A DNA stretch of 64,000 nucleotides from Mageeibacillus indolicus UPII9-5 (GCF_000025225.2 NC_013895.2:1054001-1118000); one strand, 5' to 3'; positions 8,497-18,726 are shown, counted from the stretch's first letter. Translations and numbers: made by a program. The notes: generated from the letters alone by a model not told the origin.

Positions 8497-9132
8497 TTAA
8501 AATGGGCAGATCTCTTGTGCTGTCAGCAGGCAGGTAACTCCAATGCCCTCGCCTCTCCCCATACCACTCAAACCTTCGCCGGTCGTAGCTGTTATTCCTA
8601 TTGAGGTAATCGGCAGGTTAAGCAGCTTTGCCAAAGATGAACGCATCGCCGGTATGTGCAACCATAGTTTCGGCTTTAAAGCTTCAATACTGAATGATGC
8701 ATGAACGACAGTCAAGCGTGGATGAATTTCCTGTAATATTCTTAAAGACTCCGCCAAATACACTCGACTGTCTTTAATCCCAGCCCGGCACAAAGCATCG
8801 GCCGGCTTGCCCAAAAAAGGTGGACAGCCTAAGCCTGATATGGCATTGATCAGTGCGTGAATTACAACATCACCGTCACTGTTAGCTTCGATTAGGCAAT
8901 CACAGTCAATGTCAACACCGGCCAACCGTAAACCATATTTGTTTGCCCCACCATCTGCGGTTTTCACCCTGAATCTGGCATCGAGGCAAGCTCCCATCTT
9001 GGTTTCACCCCGGTTATCAAACCCAGTTTGTCCTGGCTCTTTCGTAATAAACCTATGGTGATCCTGCCCCAAACCGGTGATGAAAATATAATGTTCCGAC
9101 TTATCTCTGCCTCGGGACAATGACTGTTCCAC
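8497..9132 (-). CDS. ispF: Divergent IspF, 2-C-methyl-D-erythritol 2,4-cyclodiphosphate synthase
   Basis: MEP-pathway enzyme that cyclises CDP-methylerythritol 2-phosphate with release of CMP. The metal ligands of the GxGxDxHxF motif (GLGQDHHRF), the segment ANSDGDVVIHAL and the C-terminal ATTGEGLSGMGRGEGI are present. Two oddities: an insert of about 30 residues follows the first motif, and the usual GDIGxHFPDTDP stretch is replaced by LGCPPFLGKPADALC. Length is 211 against about 158. The start is GTG at 9132 with AGGAG six bases before it, one base after the mrp stop. ispD is at 21032. Function is likely but activity should be tested. Confidence 0.82.
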   Translation of the reverse strand: MEQSLSRGRDKSEHYIFITGLGQDHHRFITKEPGQTGFDNRGETKMGACLDARFRVKTADGGANKYGLRLAGVDIDCDCLIEANSDGDVVIHALINAISGLGCPPFLGKPADALCRAGIKDSRVYLAESLRILQEIHPRLTVVHASFSIEALKPKLWLHIPAMRSSLAKLLNLPITSIGITATTGEGLSGMGRGEGIGVTCLLTAQEICPF

Positions 9133-10020
9133 CTAATTCTCCTCCGCTTCAGCTTTGGCAATAATAGCTTTTTTTCGGTCGATTAAAGCAGCAATCGCGG
9201 CCTTAGAGTTTTGCAGCAAATCAGTCGTTTGTGGCAAATATTCAATTTTACCGGCATCAATAAGCTCGGCTAACGCCGGATCAATAGGCATTTCGTCTAA
9301 GAAATCTGTTCCAACAGCAGCGGCGGCAGCGGCAGTCTTACCGTGCCCGAAAGGATACATGACTTTCCCGCAATCAGGGCATTTGACGGAAGACATATTT
9401 TCTACCAATCCCAGCAGTGGCACATTGAGCATGGCAGCCATTTTTGCCGCTTTACTGACAATCATCTGAACCAAATCCTGCGGTGTACTGACCAGTAAAA
9501 ACCGATCTACCGGCAAGGACTGAAAAACTGTCAGCGGTATATCGCCAGTGCCGGGAGGCATATCCAACAAGAGGACATCAAGTTTGCCCCATTCTACTTC
9601 ACTCCAAAATTGTTTAATCACATTAACGATAACCGGGCCTCTCCATACCACCGGGTCACCTTTATTGGGCAGCAATAAATTCAGGGACATCAGGGGAATA
9701 TCAAGGGATGTCCGCGCCGGAATTAACACCTGATCCTCACGTTGCATCACCCCGTGTTCCAAGCCGAACGTATGTGCCATCGACGGGCCAGTTATGTCGG
9801 CATCCAAAATACCGACCTTGTAGCCAGCTTGTTGCAAAATAACCGCCAACAATGCTGTCACCGTTGATTTGCCTACACCGCCTTTGCCGCTACCAACAGC
9901 AACTGTAACCAAGGCACTGCTACCTTTCGTCATACTTAAAAAGTTCGGAACTGTTGAACAACCGCCTTCATTAGCCGAAGCACAACCGTCATGCGACGGG
10001 CAACCAGAACAATCAGCCAT
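9133..10020 (-). CDS. mrp: Mrp/ApbC/NBP35-family P-loop ATPase
   Basis: Cytosolic ATPase that carries and hands on Fe-S clusters. Of 295 residues, the N-terminus is Cys-rich (MADCSGCPSHDGC), the deviant Walker A GSGKGGVGKST is at about residues 42-52, DADITGPSMAHTFGL follows, and the C-x2-C that bridges the cluster is ENMSSVKCPDCGK. Ends in a short alanine-rich tail. It overlaps the methyltransferase gene upstream by 8 bases and runs straight into ispF, so the three are co-translated. IspG/IspH need Fe-S clusters, which may explain pairing with ispF, but that is inference. Confidence 0.93.
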   Translation of the reverse strand: MADCSGCPSHDGCASANEGGCSTVPNFLSMTKGSSALVTVAVGSGKGGVGKSTVTALLAVILQQAGYKVGILDADITGPSMAHTFGLEHGVMQREDQVLIPARTSLDIPLMSLNLLLPNKGDPVVWRGPVIVNVIKQFWSEVEWGKLDVLLLDMPPGTGDIPLTVFQSLPVDRFLLVSTPQDLVQMIVSKAAKMAAMLNVPLLGLVENMSSVKCPDCGKVMYPFGHGKTAAAAAAVGTDFLDEMPIDPALAELIDAGKIEYLPQTTDLLQNSKAAIAALIDRKKAIIAKAEAEEN

Positions 10021-10651
10021 AAATTACCTCCTCTGCTTTCCTAAGCCTCAAAACCTTAAAACCACTGGCATGACCGACTGAATCACAATCTCCGGCCAAT
10101 TCAGCACAATATTTTTGTAAAGATTCAGCCCCCTGCTTTTTTCCGACTACAAGGAACATCAAACCGCACGGCGCGAGGTGCGCATACGCATCAGCAATAA
10201 GTCTGTATAGTGGTTGTTTACCGATACGAATTGGTGGATTGCTCACAATCAACGAAAACTCTTCCTCTTTCAATGCACTGAACCCGTCCGATACATGTAC
10301 AGGAATATCTAAGCCGGATGCCTGAACATTTCGTTTCGCCAAACTCACGGCACGCTCGTTTATATCAACAGCGGAAAACTTCAGCTGCGGTAAATATCCC
10401 TGCAAAACTATGGCAATAATTCCGATACCACAGCCGAGATCGAGTGCTCGTCCCTTGACTGATTCCAGCTCGGAACGAAGCTCCGCTTTTTTGAGCAAAC
10501 ATTCTAGAAAAACGCTTGTACCGATATCTAAGCCACGTTTAGCAAAAACACCGTTGTCACTCCATAAACGATAGGCACGCCCGTCCACCATAATATTAAC
10601 TTCGCGCAACTCGCTCAATGCTGAAGGGTGCGCATCAAAATATTGAGCCAT
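10013..10651 (-). CDS. RsmC-like class I SAM-dependent methyltransferase
   Basis: A 212-residue protein of the small-methyltransferase (RsmC/MTS) type. SAM-binding loop ALDLGCGIGIIAIVL, acidic strand FSAVDINERAVSLAKRN, and the catalytic SNPPIRIG, the N-P-P-[FYI] signature of enzymes acting on an exocyclic amino group of a base. In related genomes single-domain RsmC-like proteins are annotated as rRNA guanine methyltransferases; substrate is not proven here. Its ATG shares bases with the lepA stop at 10651, so it is coupled to lepA. Confidence 0.85.
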   Translation of the reverse strand: MAQYFDAHPSALSELREVNIMVDGRAYRLWSDNGVFAKRGLDIGTSVFLECLLKKAELRSELESVKGRALDLGCGIGIIAIVLQGYLPQLKFSAVDINERAVSLAKRNVQASGLDIPVHVSDGFSALKEEEFSLIVSNPPIRIGKQPLYRLIADAYAHLAPCGLMFLVVGKKQGAESLQKYCAELAGDCDSVGHASGFKVLRLRKAEEVIYG

Positions 10652-12462
10652 TATTCGTCTAAACGCAATACGCTCATAAATGCCTCTTGTGGCAACTCAA
10701 CACTGCCCACCTGGCGCATACGTTTCTTCCCCTCTTTCTGTTTTTCCAACAGTTTCTTTTTACGTGAAATGTCGCCGCCGTAGCACTTGGCCAAAACATC
10801 TTTACGGAAAGCCTTGACAGTTTCGCGGGCAATAATTTTACCACCAATACAAGCTTGCACAGGAATTTCAAACATGTGCCGCGGAATATTTTCTTTCAAT
10901 TTTTCGGTCATACGCCGCCCTCGCGCATAAGCTTTATCTGCATGGACGATAAATGAAAGCGCATCTACCACTTCACCGTTGAGCATTATATCCAGCTTAA
11001 CCAAATCAGATTTACGATATTCTTTAAATTCATAATCCAAGGAAGCATAGCCGCGAGTACGAGATTTTAGCGCATCAAAGAAATCATAAATTATCTCATT
11101 CAGCGGCATCTCATAATGCAAACTTACCCGGCTGTCATCAATATAACTCATATTCTCATATATACCGCGGCGTTCTTGACACAAATCCATTACATTGCCT
11201 ACATATTCTTTCGGCAACATAATCGTTGCATTAACCAGAGGCTCTTCAATGTGATCAATCTCGCTGAGGTCAGGCATATTAGTCGGATTATCCATCCTAA
11301 TTGTTTTACCATCAGTCGTAATTACCTTGTACTCAACCGATGGAGCAGTTGAAATCAAGTCCAGACGGAACTCTCGCTCCAACCTTTCCTGAATGATTTC
11401 ATAATGCAACAAGCCCAGAAAACCGCAACGGAAGCCGAAACCCAGAGCTTTGGATGTCTCAGCTTCGAAAGAAAGTGCTGCGTCATTTATCTGCAGTTTT
11501 TCCAAAGCATCACGCAAATCATTGTACCGTGCACTGTCAGCCGGATAAAGGCCGCAAAATACCATCTGCTGCACGTGTTTATAACCAGGTAAAGGCTCAG
11601 AGGCCGGGTTCGCTTTCAAAGTAACCGTATCGCCTACAGCCGTATCCCTCACGTTTTTAATGCTAGCAACCAAATAGCCGACATCGCCGGCATAAAGTTT
11701 CGCGTCCGGCACTAGCACGCCAGGATTGAAGTGGCCAAGCTCAGTAACGACAAAACTTTTGCCAGTATTCATCATCAAAATTTCATCACCGACCTTGACG
11801 CAACCATCTTTGATTCGCACATTGACGATTACCCCACGATAACTGTCATATTTCGAGTCAAAAATCAACGCCCGCAACGGAGCATCCTCACTTCCGTGCG
11901 GCGGTGGTAAAAGTTTAACAATTTTTTCCAGAACATCATCAATGTTTATATCCGCTTTAGCAGATATACAAGGTGCTTCACTTGCATCCAAGCCGATGAC
12001 ATCTTCAATTTCACCCCGCACGACCTCCGGTTGAGCTGAAGGAAGATCGATTTTATTTATGACCGGCAAAATTTCCAAGTCCGCATCCAATGCCAAATAG
12101 ACGTTGGCTAAAGTTTGCGCTTCAATGCCTTGGGCGGCATCAACGACCAATACCGCTCCATCACAAGCGGCCAGGCTGCGGGAAACCTCATAATTGAAGT
12201 CAACATGTCCCGGCGTATCAATTAAATTAAGCTCATAATTATGACCGTCTTTAGCCATATAAAGCATTCTGACAGCCTGTGCCTTAATAGTGATGCCACG
12301 CTCCCGCTCTATATCCATGTTGTCCAAGACCTGGCTTTGCATTTCCCGCTCCGTCAAAACGCCGGTGTGTTCAATCAACCGATCGGCCAAGGTAGATTTA
12401 CCGTGATCGATATGAGCAATTATTGAAAAATTGCGGATGAACTTTTGCCTGTCTGAACTCAT
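10651..12462 (-). CDS. lepA: Elongation factor 4 (LepA)
   Basis: Ribosome-bound GTPase that back-translocates or remodels stalled ribosomes. Full length at 603 residues. G1 [15 protein letters not shown]2 [11 protein letters not shown]3 [13 protein letters not shown]4 NKIDLPSA are all intact, and the LepA-specific C-terminal domain ends with [19 protein letters not shown]. Start overlaps the lepB stop by four bases; this lepB-lepA coupling is old and widespread. Confidence 0.98.
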   Translation of the reverse strand: MSSDRQKFIRNFSIIAHIDHGKSTLADRLIEHTGVLTEREMQSQVLDNMDIERERGITIKAQAVRMLYMAKDGHNYELNLIDTPGHVDFNYEVSRSLAACDGAVLVVDAAQGIEAQTLANVYLALDADLEILPVINKIDLPSAQPEVVRGEIEDVIGLDASEAPCISAKADINIDDVLEKIVKLLPPPHGSEDAPLRALIFDSKYDSYRGVIVNVRIKDGCVKVGDEILMMNTGKSFVVTELGHFNPGVLVPDAKLYAGDVGYLVASIKNVRDTAVGDTVTLKANPASEPLPGYKHVQQMVFCGLYPADSARYNDLRDALEKLQINDAALSFEAETSKALGFGFRCGFLGLLHYEIIQERLEREFRLDLISTAPSVEYKVITTDGKTIRMDNPTNMPDLSEIDHIEEPLVNATIMLPKEYVGNVMDLCQERRGIYENMSYIDDSRVSLHYEMPLNEIIYDFFDALKSRTRGYASLDYEFKEYRKSDLVKLDIMLNGEVVDALSFIVHADKAYARGRRMTEKLKENIPRHMFEIPVQACIGGKIIARETVKAFRKDVLAKCYGGDISRKKKLLEKQKEGKKRMRQVGSVELPQEAFMSVLRLDE

Positions 12463-13103
12463 TTTACCCTCCCCAAACTGTAGAACGGAAAAATACGGAA
12501 AGCTAAATATCCCATGATCGCTTTCGCCGGCACAACGCCAAAAACTCTACTATCTGTGCTGTGACTTCGATTATCACCCAAAACGAAATAGCTGTCCTTT
12601 CCTAGCAAAACACGGCTGTAGCTGCCGATTAATTCGGTCACGACACCTGAAGGCAAATATTTTTCCGGCAATTTTTTATCATTCACAAAAACTTGGCCGT
12701 CTTTAATTTCAACTGTTTCGCCAGGCAAAGCCACGATACGTTTCACTATGTCTTTATCAATATCAGGATTGTCAAGTTTAGCAGCGTTTATCGTAACAAT
12801 GTCTCCACGGTCATAAGGACGACTAAACGTAGTCCGCAATTTATTTACCACCACTCTGTCCTGCGGTTTCAAGGTAGGGAACATAGATCTACCTTGCACT
12901 ATGTTTACCTGAAAAACGAACTGTGACAGGAAATAATACAGCACCAGCGTGATACAGACAAACTTTACCCATTCCAGTACGTTCTTAAGCTTGCCATTGG
13001 AGTTTCCTTGCGACCCACCGGTTGATTCAACCCGGTCGAGCGCCGGTTCCGCTGCAGGTATCGGTTCTGTCATCTCTTCTTTCAGAAATTTTTCATCTGT
13101 CAT
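12459..13103 (-). CDS. lepB: Signal peptidase I
   Basis: Membrane serine-lysine protease that removes signal peptides from exported proteins. 214 residues: a cytoplasmic N-tail of about 45, one membrane segment ([16 protein letters not shown]), nucleophile Ser73 in GRSMFPTL, general base Lys121 in [12 protein letters not shown], and the [14 protein letters not shown] box. All catalytic parts are present, unlike the paralogue at 13269. A 165-base gap separates it from that paralogue, and lepA follows by overlap. Confidence 0.96.
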   Translation of the reverse strand: MTDEKFLKEEMTEPIPAAEPALDRVESTGGSQGNSNGKLKNVLEWVKFVCITLVLYYFLSQFVFQVNIVQGRSMFPTLKPQDRVVVNKLRTTFSRPYDRGDIVTINAAKLDNPDIDKDIVKRIVALPGETVEIKDGQVFVNDKKLPEKYLPSGVVTELIGSYSRVLLGKDSYFVLGDNRSHSTDSRVFGVVPAKAIMGYLAFRIFPFYSLGRVK

Positions 13104-13268
13104 AACAACATAGTCTCCTATCTCAAATTAAGACCGCTTGTTTCATCGGCATATCGGTTATTGGTTGCAAATACCGGCTAGATATTATTGGCTTAACCGC
13201 TATATCACCGATACGAGGCTCTCCGAGTTCCGTCAGGTCCGCGGCGAGTCATGTAGTTGCCGTACTGA

Positions 13269-14564
13269 CTATCTTATACGTCCAAATTTGTGCATCGGTG
13301 CCGTTCTAAGCACACACTCGCCGACGATATCCGAACGAAGAATTGGGCCGAAGAAACGACTATCCAAGCTAGCACTTCGATTATCTCCCAAAACATAATA
13401 TTGATTTTTATCCAAGACAACTTTCTTAAAGCGCAGATCTATCGGCTCCGTCACCGTACCCGAAGCCAGATACGGCTCGTCAAGTTTTTCGCCGTTAACG
13501 TAAACAGCCTCATCTTTCAGTTCAACAGTGTCACCACCTACCGCCACAACCCGCTTGACCAAATCGCCAACCTGAATATGTTCAGACAGATTACCGCTGT
13601 CAAGGATAATTATATCGCCACGCCTGATCGCTCCAATATGGGCAGCTAGCAAATTAACTAGGACATGCTCGCCGTCATCCAGAGTCGGTTGCATCGCAAC
13701 TCCGCTAATCGCATTTCTCCGGCAGACGTAGCTGTTAAATAAAAAAGCGATTACCAGAACCAGACATAAAGTCTTTAGCCAACTCAACGTTAATTTAGCA
13801 TAGCGGTGCCAGCCGCTTTTCATGGCAGACACGCTGTAAGCATTCTCCAAATCAGATGGGCAACTGACACGTTTTATGTTATCCGTCAAAGTCGCACTGT
13901 GAGGTCGTCTAAGCATTTCACGGCGATGCGCTGATTTTTTGCCACCTAATTCCAACAACAGCTTTTCCGGCAAAATTTTGGCTGAAGAATGAATGGCTTT
14001 AGTTGAATAATCGTTCGCCTGGTCAGCGGTGACATCATGATGGTTTAACATTTCATCAGGTGAAATCTTGGACAATTCAAGAAATTGGCCGTTTCCCTTT
14101 TTTATTTTGGACAATTTTGGCAACTTGAACGGTGACCCCGATTTAGCCGTCGGCTTGCTTTCCTTGCGACAATCAACACTAGGTTCTTTGAGCGTCCCTT
14201 TATTCGCCACGCTGGGAACCAATGATGTCTGCTCGCCGTTCACGCTCTCCGTCATTGATGCAGTTAATTGCAGCATTTCCGGCGTAATACGGACTGTATT
14301 TCTGGACAAATCAGGCTTGGGGGCATAGTTCCCGGCAGCCCCCGCAGAGGCTGGCACATCGTTCGACATGGCCTGACGAATATCCCCGGCCGTTCCGGAT
14401 ACGGTTCCGTCAGAAGAACTGTTAGCCACCTGATTCGCCGCTTTGTTCTCCTTAGCAGCAGCAAAATCAGCCGTAAGATGAGCCAACCGTTGCTGATCTA
14501 CCGCAGGTCGCCGCACTGGCTTACTGTTGTCAGATCGATTAATCTTCTTGCCGAAAAACATCAT
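13269..14564 (-). CDS. Signal-peptidase-like paralogue, catalytic Ser replaced by Ala
   Basis: 431 residues. The C-terminal 175 follow signal peptidase I: one membrane segment near 258-278, then GVAMQPTL where active enzymes have G-x-S-M-x-P-T-L, so position 290 is Ala (codon GCG at 13695-13697). The lysine (Lys337, DLVKRVVAVGGD) and the LGDNRSASLDSRFFG box are kept. The first 250 residues are a cytoplasmic extension rich in Ser, Lys and Pro with no domain I know. With no nucleophile it should be inactive as a protease; it may bind signal peptides or LepB. The ATG overlaps the aspS stop by four bases. Confidence 0.85.
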   Translation of the reverse strand: MMFFGKKINRSDNSKPVRRPAVDQQRLAHLTADFAAAKENKAANQVANSSSDGTVSGTAGDIRQAMSNDVPASAGAAGNYAPKPDLSRNTVRITPEMLQLTASMTESVNGEQTSLVPSVANKGTLKEPSVDCRKESKPTAKSGSPFKLPKLSKIKKGNGQFLELSKISPDEMLNHHDVTADQANDYSTKAIHSSAKILPEKLLLELGGKKSAHRREMLRRPHSATLTDNIKRVSCPSDLENAYSVSAMKSGWHRYAKLTLSWLKTLCLVLVIAFLFNSYVCRRNAISGVAMQPTLDDGEHVLVNLLAAHIGAIRRGDIIILDSGNLSEHIQVGDLVKRVVAVGGDTVELKDEAVYVNGEKLDEPYLASGTVTEPIDLRFKKVVLDKNQYYVLGDNRSASLDSRFFGPILRSDIVGECVLRTAPMHKFGRIR

Positions 14565-16357
14565 TCATTTCCCTCGGCTATATCAGGTTGCAAATTAAGT
14601 TTAAGTTCAGCCAGCTGCTTGTCACTGACCGTTCCAGGGGCCATAGTCATCAAATCGGCGGAAGTTTGTACTTTAGGGAAAGCAATTACGTCACGGATAT
14701 CAGTAATTCCGCTCAGTTTCATGACCAGACGATCCAGCCCCAAAGCACAACCGCCGTGCGGTGCCACCCCATAACGGAAAGCCTCTAGCAAGAAGCCGAA
14801 GTTCGCGAAAGCCTGTTCTTCTGTAAATCCGAGCAACCCAAACATCTGTTTTTGCAAATCCTGGTCATGGATACGAATACTGCCGCCACCAAGCTCAGTT
14901 CCGTTCAAAACAACGTCATAGGCTTTAGCACGCACAGCTCCGGGATCGGATGTGAGCAGAGGCAAATCCTCCTCCATAGGTGAAGTGAACGGATGATGCA
15001 TCGCCGTATAACGATGCTCCTCTTCACTGTATTCGAGCAAAGGAAATTCGGTAACCCAAAGAAGTTTATATTGATTTTCATCAATCATATTCAAACGTTT
15101 AGCAACTTCACAGCGTAACTGACCCAAAGAGTCTTGAACGACCTGATATTTATCCGCCACGAAGAGGAGAAGATCGCCATCCTTAACAGATAATTTTTGC
15201 TTTATTTCAGCAATATCGACATCCGTTACAAACTTAAGGAAAGAGCCACGGGTTTCCGCGCCGAAAGCCAGCCAAGCCAACCCGCTGGCCCGATAAGTCT
15301 TGACAAACTCACCTAAACTGTCGATTTGTTTCCGAGTCATGCTCGCAGCACCGGGAACCTGAATACAAGCGACTCGTCCCTTGGGCAAAGCCAAAGCATT
15401 TTTGAAGACCGCGAAATCAAGTTTCGCTGCCCAATCAGAAACATTATTGATTTCCATAGCAAAACGCAGATCAGGTTTATCGGATCCGAATCGTTCCATT
15501 GCTTCAGCATAAGGCATACGTTGGAGTGGAAGATCAATTTTTATCCCTTTTATTTCAGCAAAAATCTCTGCCAACAGGCCCTCAACCACCGTCTGAACAT
15601 CTATAGGATTGACAAAAGACATTTCCAAGTCGACTTGCGTAAATTCCGGCTGACGATCCGCTCGCAAATCTTCATCGCGGAAACATCTGGCAATTTGAAC
15701 ATAACGGTCATAACCAGCAACCATAAGAAGCTGCTTATAAAGCTGCGGTGACTGCGGTAAAGCAAAAAAATGTCCCGGGAAAACTCGACTAGGCACCAAA
15801 TAGTCACGTGCACCTTCCGGGGTGCTGCGGCCAAGCATAGGTGTCTCTATTTCCAAGAATCCATGCTCATTGAAATAACGATGAATGATGTTGGTGATGT
15901 TGTGGCGCAAAATCAAGGTACGTTGCATGTCGGGCCGACGCAAATCCAAATAACGATATTTCAGCCGCAAAGAATCCTTAGCCTGCATTCCTTCTTCAAT
16001 GTAAAACGGTGGCGTCTCAGCTTCACTTAAAATTCTAATTTCGTCCGCCAAAATTTCGATATTGCCGGTTTTCATTTGCGGATTAGGCGCACTGCGGCGA
16101 GATACTTTACCGATAACCGCCAAAACATATTCGCTTCTCGTCTTAGCTGCAGCCGTGCGGGCAGCTTCCGGCGAACTTTCGTTGACGCAGATTTGAATTT
16201 CGCCAGAGCGATCGCGTAATGTAATGAATATCAGGCCGCCAAGGTCGCGTTGTTTATGACACCAACCCATCAATGTAACCTGTTCACCTACCTGATTGTC
16301 CGTGACTTCCGCGCACATGCAACTGCGGTGCAAATCAGCTATTGATTTATTGTTCAT
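14561..16357 (-). CDS. aspS: Aspartyl-tRNA synthetase
   Basis: Charges tRNA-Asp (and, if non-discriminating, tRNA-Asn). 598 residues, the bacterial type: N-terminal OB anticodon-binding domain (VTLMGWCHKQRDLGGLIFITLRD split over residues 27-50), class II motif 1 FLEIETPMLGRSTPEGARDYLVPSR, motif 2 CFRDEDLRADRQPEFTQVD, GAD insert in the middle, and motif 3 GLDRLVMKLSG. Ends in a tail after SDKQLAELKLNLQ. hisS lies 83 bases upstream on the same strand. Confidence 0.98.
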   Translation of the reverse strand: MNNKSIADLHRSCMCAEVTDNQVGEQVTLMGWCHKQRDLGGLIFITLRDRSGEIQICVNESSPEAARTAAAKTRSEYVLAVIGKVSRRSAPNPQMKTGNIEILADEIRILSEAETPPFYIEEGMQAKDSLRLKYRYLDLRRPDMQRTLILRHNITNIIHRYFNEHGFLEIETPMLGRSTPEGARDYLVPSRVFPGHFFALPQSPQLYKQLLMVAGYDRYVQIARCFRDEDLRADRQPEFTQVDLEMSFVNPIDVQTVVEGLLAEIFAEIKGIKIDLPLQRMPYAEAMERFGSDKPDLRFAMEINNVSDWAAKLDFAVFKNALALPKGRVACIQVPGAASMTRKQIDSLGEFVKTYRASGLAWLAFGAETRGSFLKFVTDVDIAEIKQKLSVKDGDLLLFVADKYQVVQDSLGQLRCEVAKRLNMIDENQYKLLWVTEFPLLEYSEEEHRYTAMHHPFTSPMEEDLPLLTSDPGAVRAKAYDVVLNGTELGGGSIRIHDQDLQKQMFGLLGFTEEQAFANFGFLLEAFRYGVAPHGGCALGLDRLVMKLSGITDIRDVIAFPKVQTSADLMTMAPGTVSDKQLAELKLNLQPDIAEGNE

Positions 16358-16440
16358 ACATGCAACTCCTTTATTTTATCTTCAAAGTCTATTCGTTATA
16401 TTCTGCTGGAATATCTTGCTCATTGACTGAACGCGGCAAA

Positions 16441-17700
16441 TCATCTCAGTAAATTCAGATTATGCGGCAAATCTTCCCAATGTATCGATGTCTTGCTGCC
16501 GTCTTGCATATTTTTAAGCTCAGCGTAACCGCTTGTCAATTCATTTTCGCCCAAGACTAAAACGAAACGCGCCCCGATTTTGTCGGCAAACTTCATCTGC
16601 GCTTTCAAAGTCCGTCCGCACAAATCAGTTTGGGCCACAATGCCGCCTTCCCGCAATTGATTGATCAGGCACATGGCTTTCCACTGCGCGTTTTCCCCCA
16701 TAGGAGCGACATATATATCTGTCGGTGTCGGTCGAGGAATGTCCAATTGCTGTGCTGCCATTTCCATGAGCAGCCGCTCTTCGCCCAAAGCAAAACCGAC
16801 CGCCGGAACCGCGGTTCCACCCATCTCTTCAACCAGGCAGTCATAGCGACCGCCCCCACAAATAGTCCCCTGCGTACCTACATTTTCCGAAACAAACTCA
16901 AACACAGTTTTAGTATAATAGTCAAGTCCGCGAACAATATCCGTATCAATCACAAACGGTATGCCGAGAGCGGTTAAGCCATCCTTTAATGCAGCGAAAT
17001 GTTCCGCACTTTCCGTATCGAGATAGTCCAAAAGCCGCGGAGCATTGCGAGCTATTTCGTGGCAATGATCCACTTTGCAATCCAAAACACGCAACGGATT
17101 TTTGGCCAGACGTTCGCAACAATCACCACAAAGCTCCGTCTCATACGGACGCAAATATTCGCGCAAAACTTTGTTATATTCTGACCGGCAGGCAGGTGTT
17201 CCTATACTGTTGATATGTAAAGCGGTCGAATGCAAGCCCAGCCGTTTGAAAAAACTGTGCAGTAACGCAATCATTTCAATGTCCATCATCGCTCCGGCAG
17301 CCCCAAAAGCCTCGGCTCCCAATTGGTGAAACTCGCGATAGCGGCCTTTAGCCACCCTTTCATAGCGGAACAAGTTCAAGTTGTAATAAAGCCTTACCGG
17401 ATAAGGCAAAGAACTCATGCCCTGTTCAATGAAACTGCGCACTACACCGGCCGTTCCCTCCGGCCTTAAGGTCATACTGCGGTCGCTTTTATCCAAAAAA
17501 GTGTACATTTCTTTACGCACGATATCGGTTGAACCGCCGACACCGCGGGCAAAAACCTCAGTTGCTTCGAATGTCGGTATGCGAATTTCCGAAAAAGCGA
17601 ATTGCCGGCACACCTCAGCAAATACCCGTTCAACATACTGCCAACGATATATTTCGTCAGGCAGAATATCCCTCGTTCCCCGTGGAGCAGAATACTTCAT
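16441..17700 (-). CDS. hisS: Histidyl-tRNA synthetase
   Basis: Charges tRNA-His. 419 residues. Starts YSAPRGTRDILPDE, motif 1 RIPTFEATEVFARGVGGSTD, motif 2 YERVAKGRYREFHQLGAEAFG, the HisA signature VRGLDYYTKTVFEF, motif 3 AVGFALGEERLLM, and a C-terminal anticodon-binding domain. ATG 17700 has GGAGAGT ahead. The leader is too short for a T-box (46 bases to rsmE), so it is probably read through from rsmE. Confidence 0.98.
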   Translation of the reverse strand: MKYSAPRGTRDILPDEIYRWQYVERVFAEVCRQFAFSEIRIPTFEATEVFARGVGGSTDIVRKEMYTFLDKSDRSMTLRPEGTAGVVRSFIEQGMSSLPYPVRLYYNLNLFRYERVAKGRYREFHQLGAEAFGAAGAMMDIEMIALLHSFFKRLGLHSTALHINSIGTPACRSEYNKVLREYLRPYETELCGDCCERLAKNPLRVLDCKVDHCHEIARNAPRLLDYLDTESAEHFAALKDGLTALGIPFVIDTDIVRGLDYYTKTVFEFVSENVGTQGTICGGGRYDCLVEEMGGTAVPAVGFALGEERLLMEMAAQQLDIPRPTPTDIYVAPMGENAQWKAMCLINQLREGGIVAQTDLCGRTLKAQMKFADKIGARFVLVLGENELTSGYAELKNMQDGSKTSIHWEDLPHNLNLLR

Positions 17701-17746
17701 ACAAAACTCTCCTTATAAACATTCATCTGACAATTATACTTTATTA

Positions 17747-18487
17747 TCATTCAAATTCATAGGTCAAATTAGCCAAAGCCATAATGCCGGCCGTTTCAGT
17801 TCTCAGGATACGTCGCCCTAAGCTGACTACCTGAAAGCCGCTTTCTTTAAGAACACCAATTTCATCGGCTGCCAAACCTCCCTCCGGCCCTATTACAATG
17901 CAGATATGTTCAGGAATGCCACAATGTTTGCGATAATCACTTATGGCATCGGCCAAACTTAGACTTCGCTCTTCTTCCCAAGCCACCACCCGCAAGGTGT
18001 TCGGCAAAAGCGCAAGCTCGGCAACGCAAGCCTTCAGATCGGTAACTGGATGAATAATCGGACATCCTGTACGGCCGGACTGCAAGGCCGCAGCAGCGAT
18101 TATTTTGTTCCAACGTATCACTTTTTTGCTCAAATCCTCTTTTTTGACCCTTGCTATGGATCGTTGCAAGTTAAGCGGATAAAAATCGGTTGCTCCAAGT
18201 TCGACGCCTTTTTGCAAAATAAATTCCCATTTGTCACCCTTAGGCATACCTTGGATAAGATAGACTCGGTACGGAGGTTCAGTATCCGCCAAACAATCTC
18301 CCATTCGTTTTACGCAGCCATTTTTTCCTAACTCACTGAAAAAGCGTCGGCCGGACTTGTCCACAAGCAGAACTTTTTCACCCGATAGCGCACGTTGCAC
18401 ATTACACAGATGATGCCGAGCCGCTGCATCCAAACTGATTTGCTGCCATCCTTCATCCAAATCGACTTCCAATCTTACTTTCTTCAT
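17747..18487 (-). CDS. rsmE: 16S rRNA m3U1498 methyltransferase RsmE
   Basis: SPOUT methyltransferase for N3 of U1498 in 16S rRNA. 246 residues with an N-terminal PUA-like domain (HHLCNVQRALSGEKVLLVD) and the knotted C-terminal domain: QKGVELGATDFYPL, IVIGPEGGLAADEI and SLGRRILRTETAGIMAL, the family's SAM-knot motifs. First gene of the rsmE-hisS-aspS run. Its upstream region, shared with exoA, holds a 3x TTGTCG array at 18669-18694. Confidence 0.95.
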   Translation of the reverse strand: MKKVRLEVDLDEGWQQISLDAAARHHLCNVQRALSGEKVLLVDKSGRRFFSELGKNGCVKRMGDCLADTEPPYRVYLIQGMPKGDKWEFILQKGVELGATDFYPLNLQRSIARVKKEDLSKKVIRWNKIIAAAALQSGRTGCPIIHPVTDLKACVAELALLPNTLRVVAWEEERSLSLADAISDYRKHCGIPEHICIVIGPEGGLAADEIGVLKESGFQVVSLGRRILRTETAGIMALANLTYEFE

Positions 18488-18668
18488 GCATCCCCCGAGT
18501 TTTCTTAAAAATTATTCATTACAGATTGATTATTGATCATTTATTATTGCTTATCACAATCACTCTCAGTTAGCGCAATTCAGAACACCCAACGACCAAC
18601 GACAACCGATACTTTAGAACATTCAGAACCGTCACGGAGTACATTTTAATATAAGTGCCGGAAAAACG

Positions 18669-18694
18669 CGACAAAATCCGACAAACTTCGACAA
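18669..18694 (-). promoter_or_regulatory. Perfect 3x TTGTCG array, 0A-box-like
   Basis: CGACAA occurs at 18669-18674, 18679-18684 and 18689-18694, that is TTGTCG on the minus strand at exact 10-bp steps. The first unit continues to TGTCGAA, a full match to the Spo0A box. It lies 32 bp before the exoA -35 and 182 bp before the rsmE start, so either side could be the target; a TATATT on the minus strand follows 15 bp after the array. Confidence 0.65.
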
Positions 18695-18726
18695 TTTATT
18701 GAGTGCGAGTCGCGATCTTGTTATAC

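Noticed and set aside
16358-17746. T-box leaders before aspS and hisS
   Set aside because: Gaps upstream are 83 and 46 bases and lack the AGGGTGG T-box sequence.
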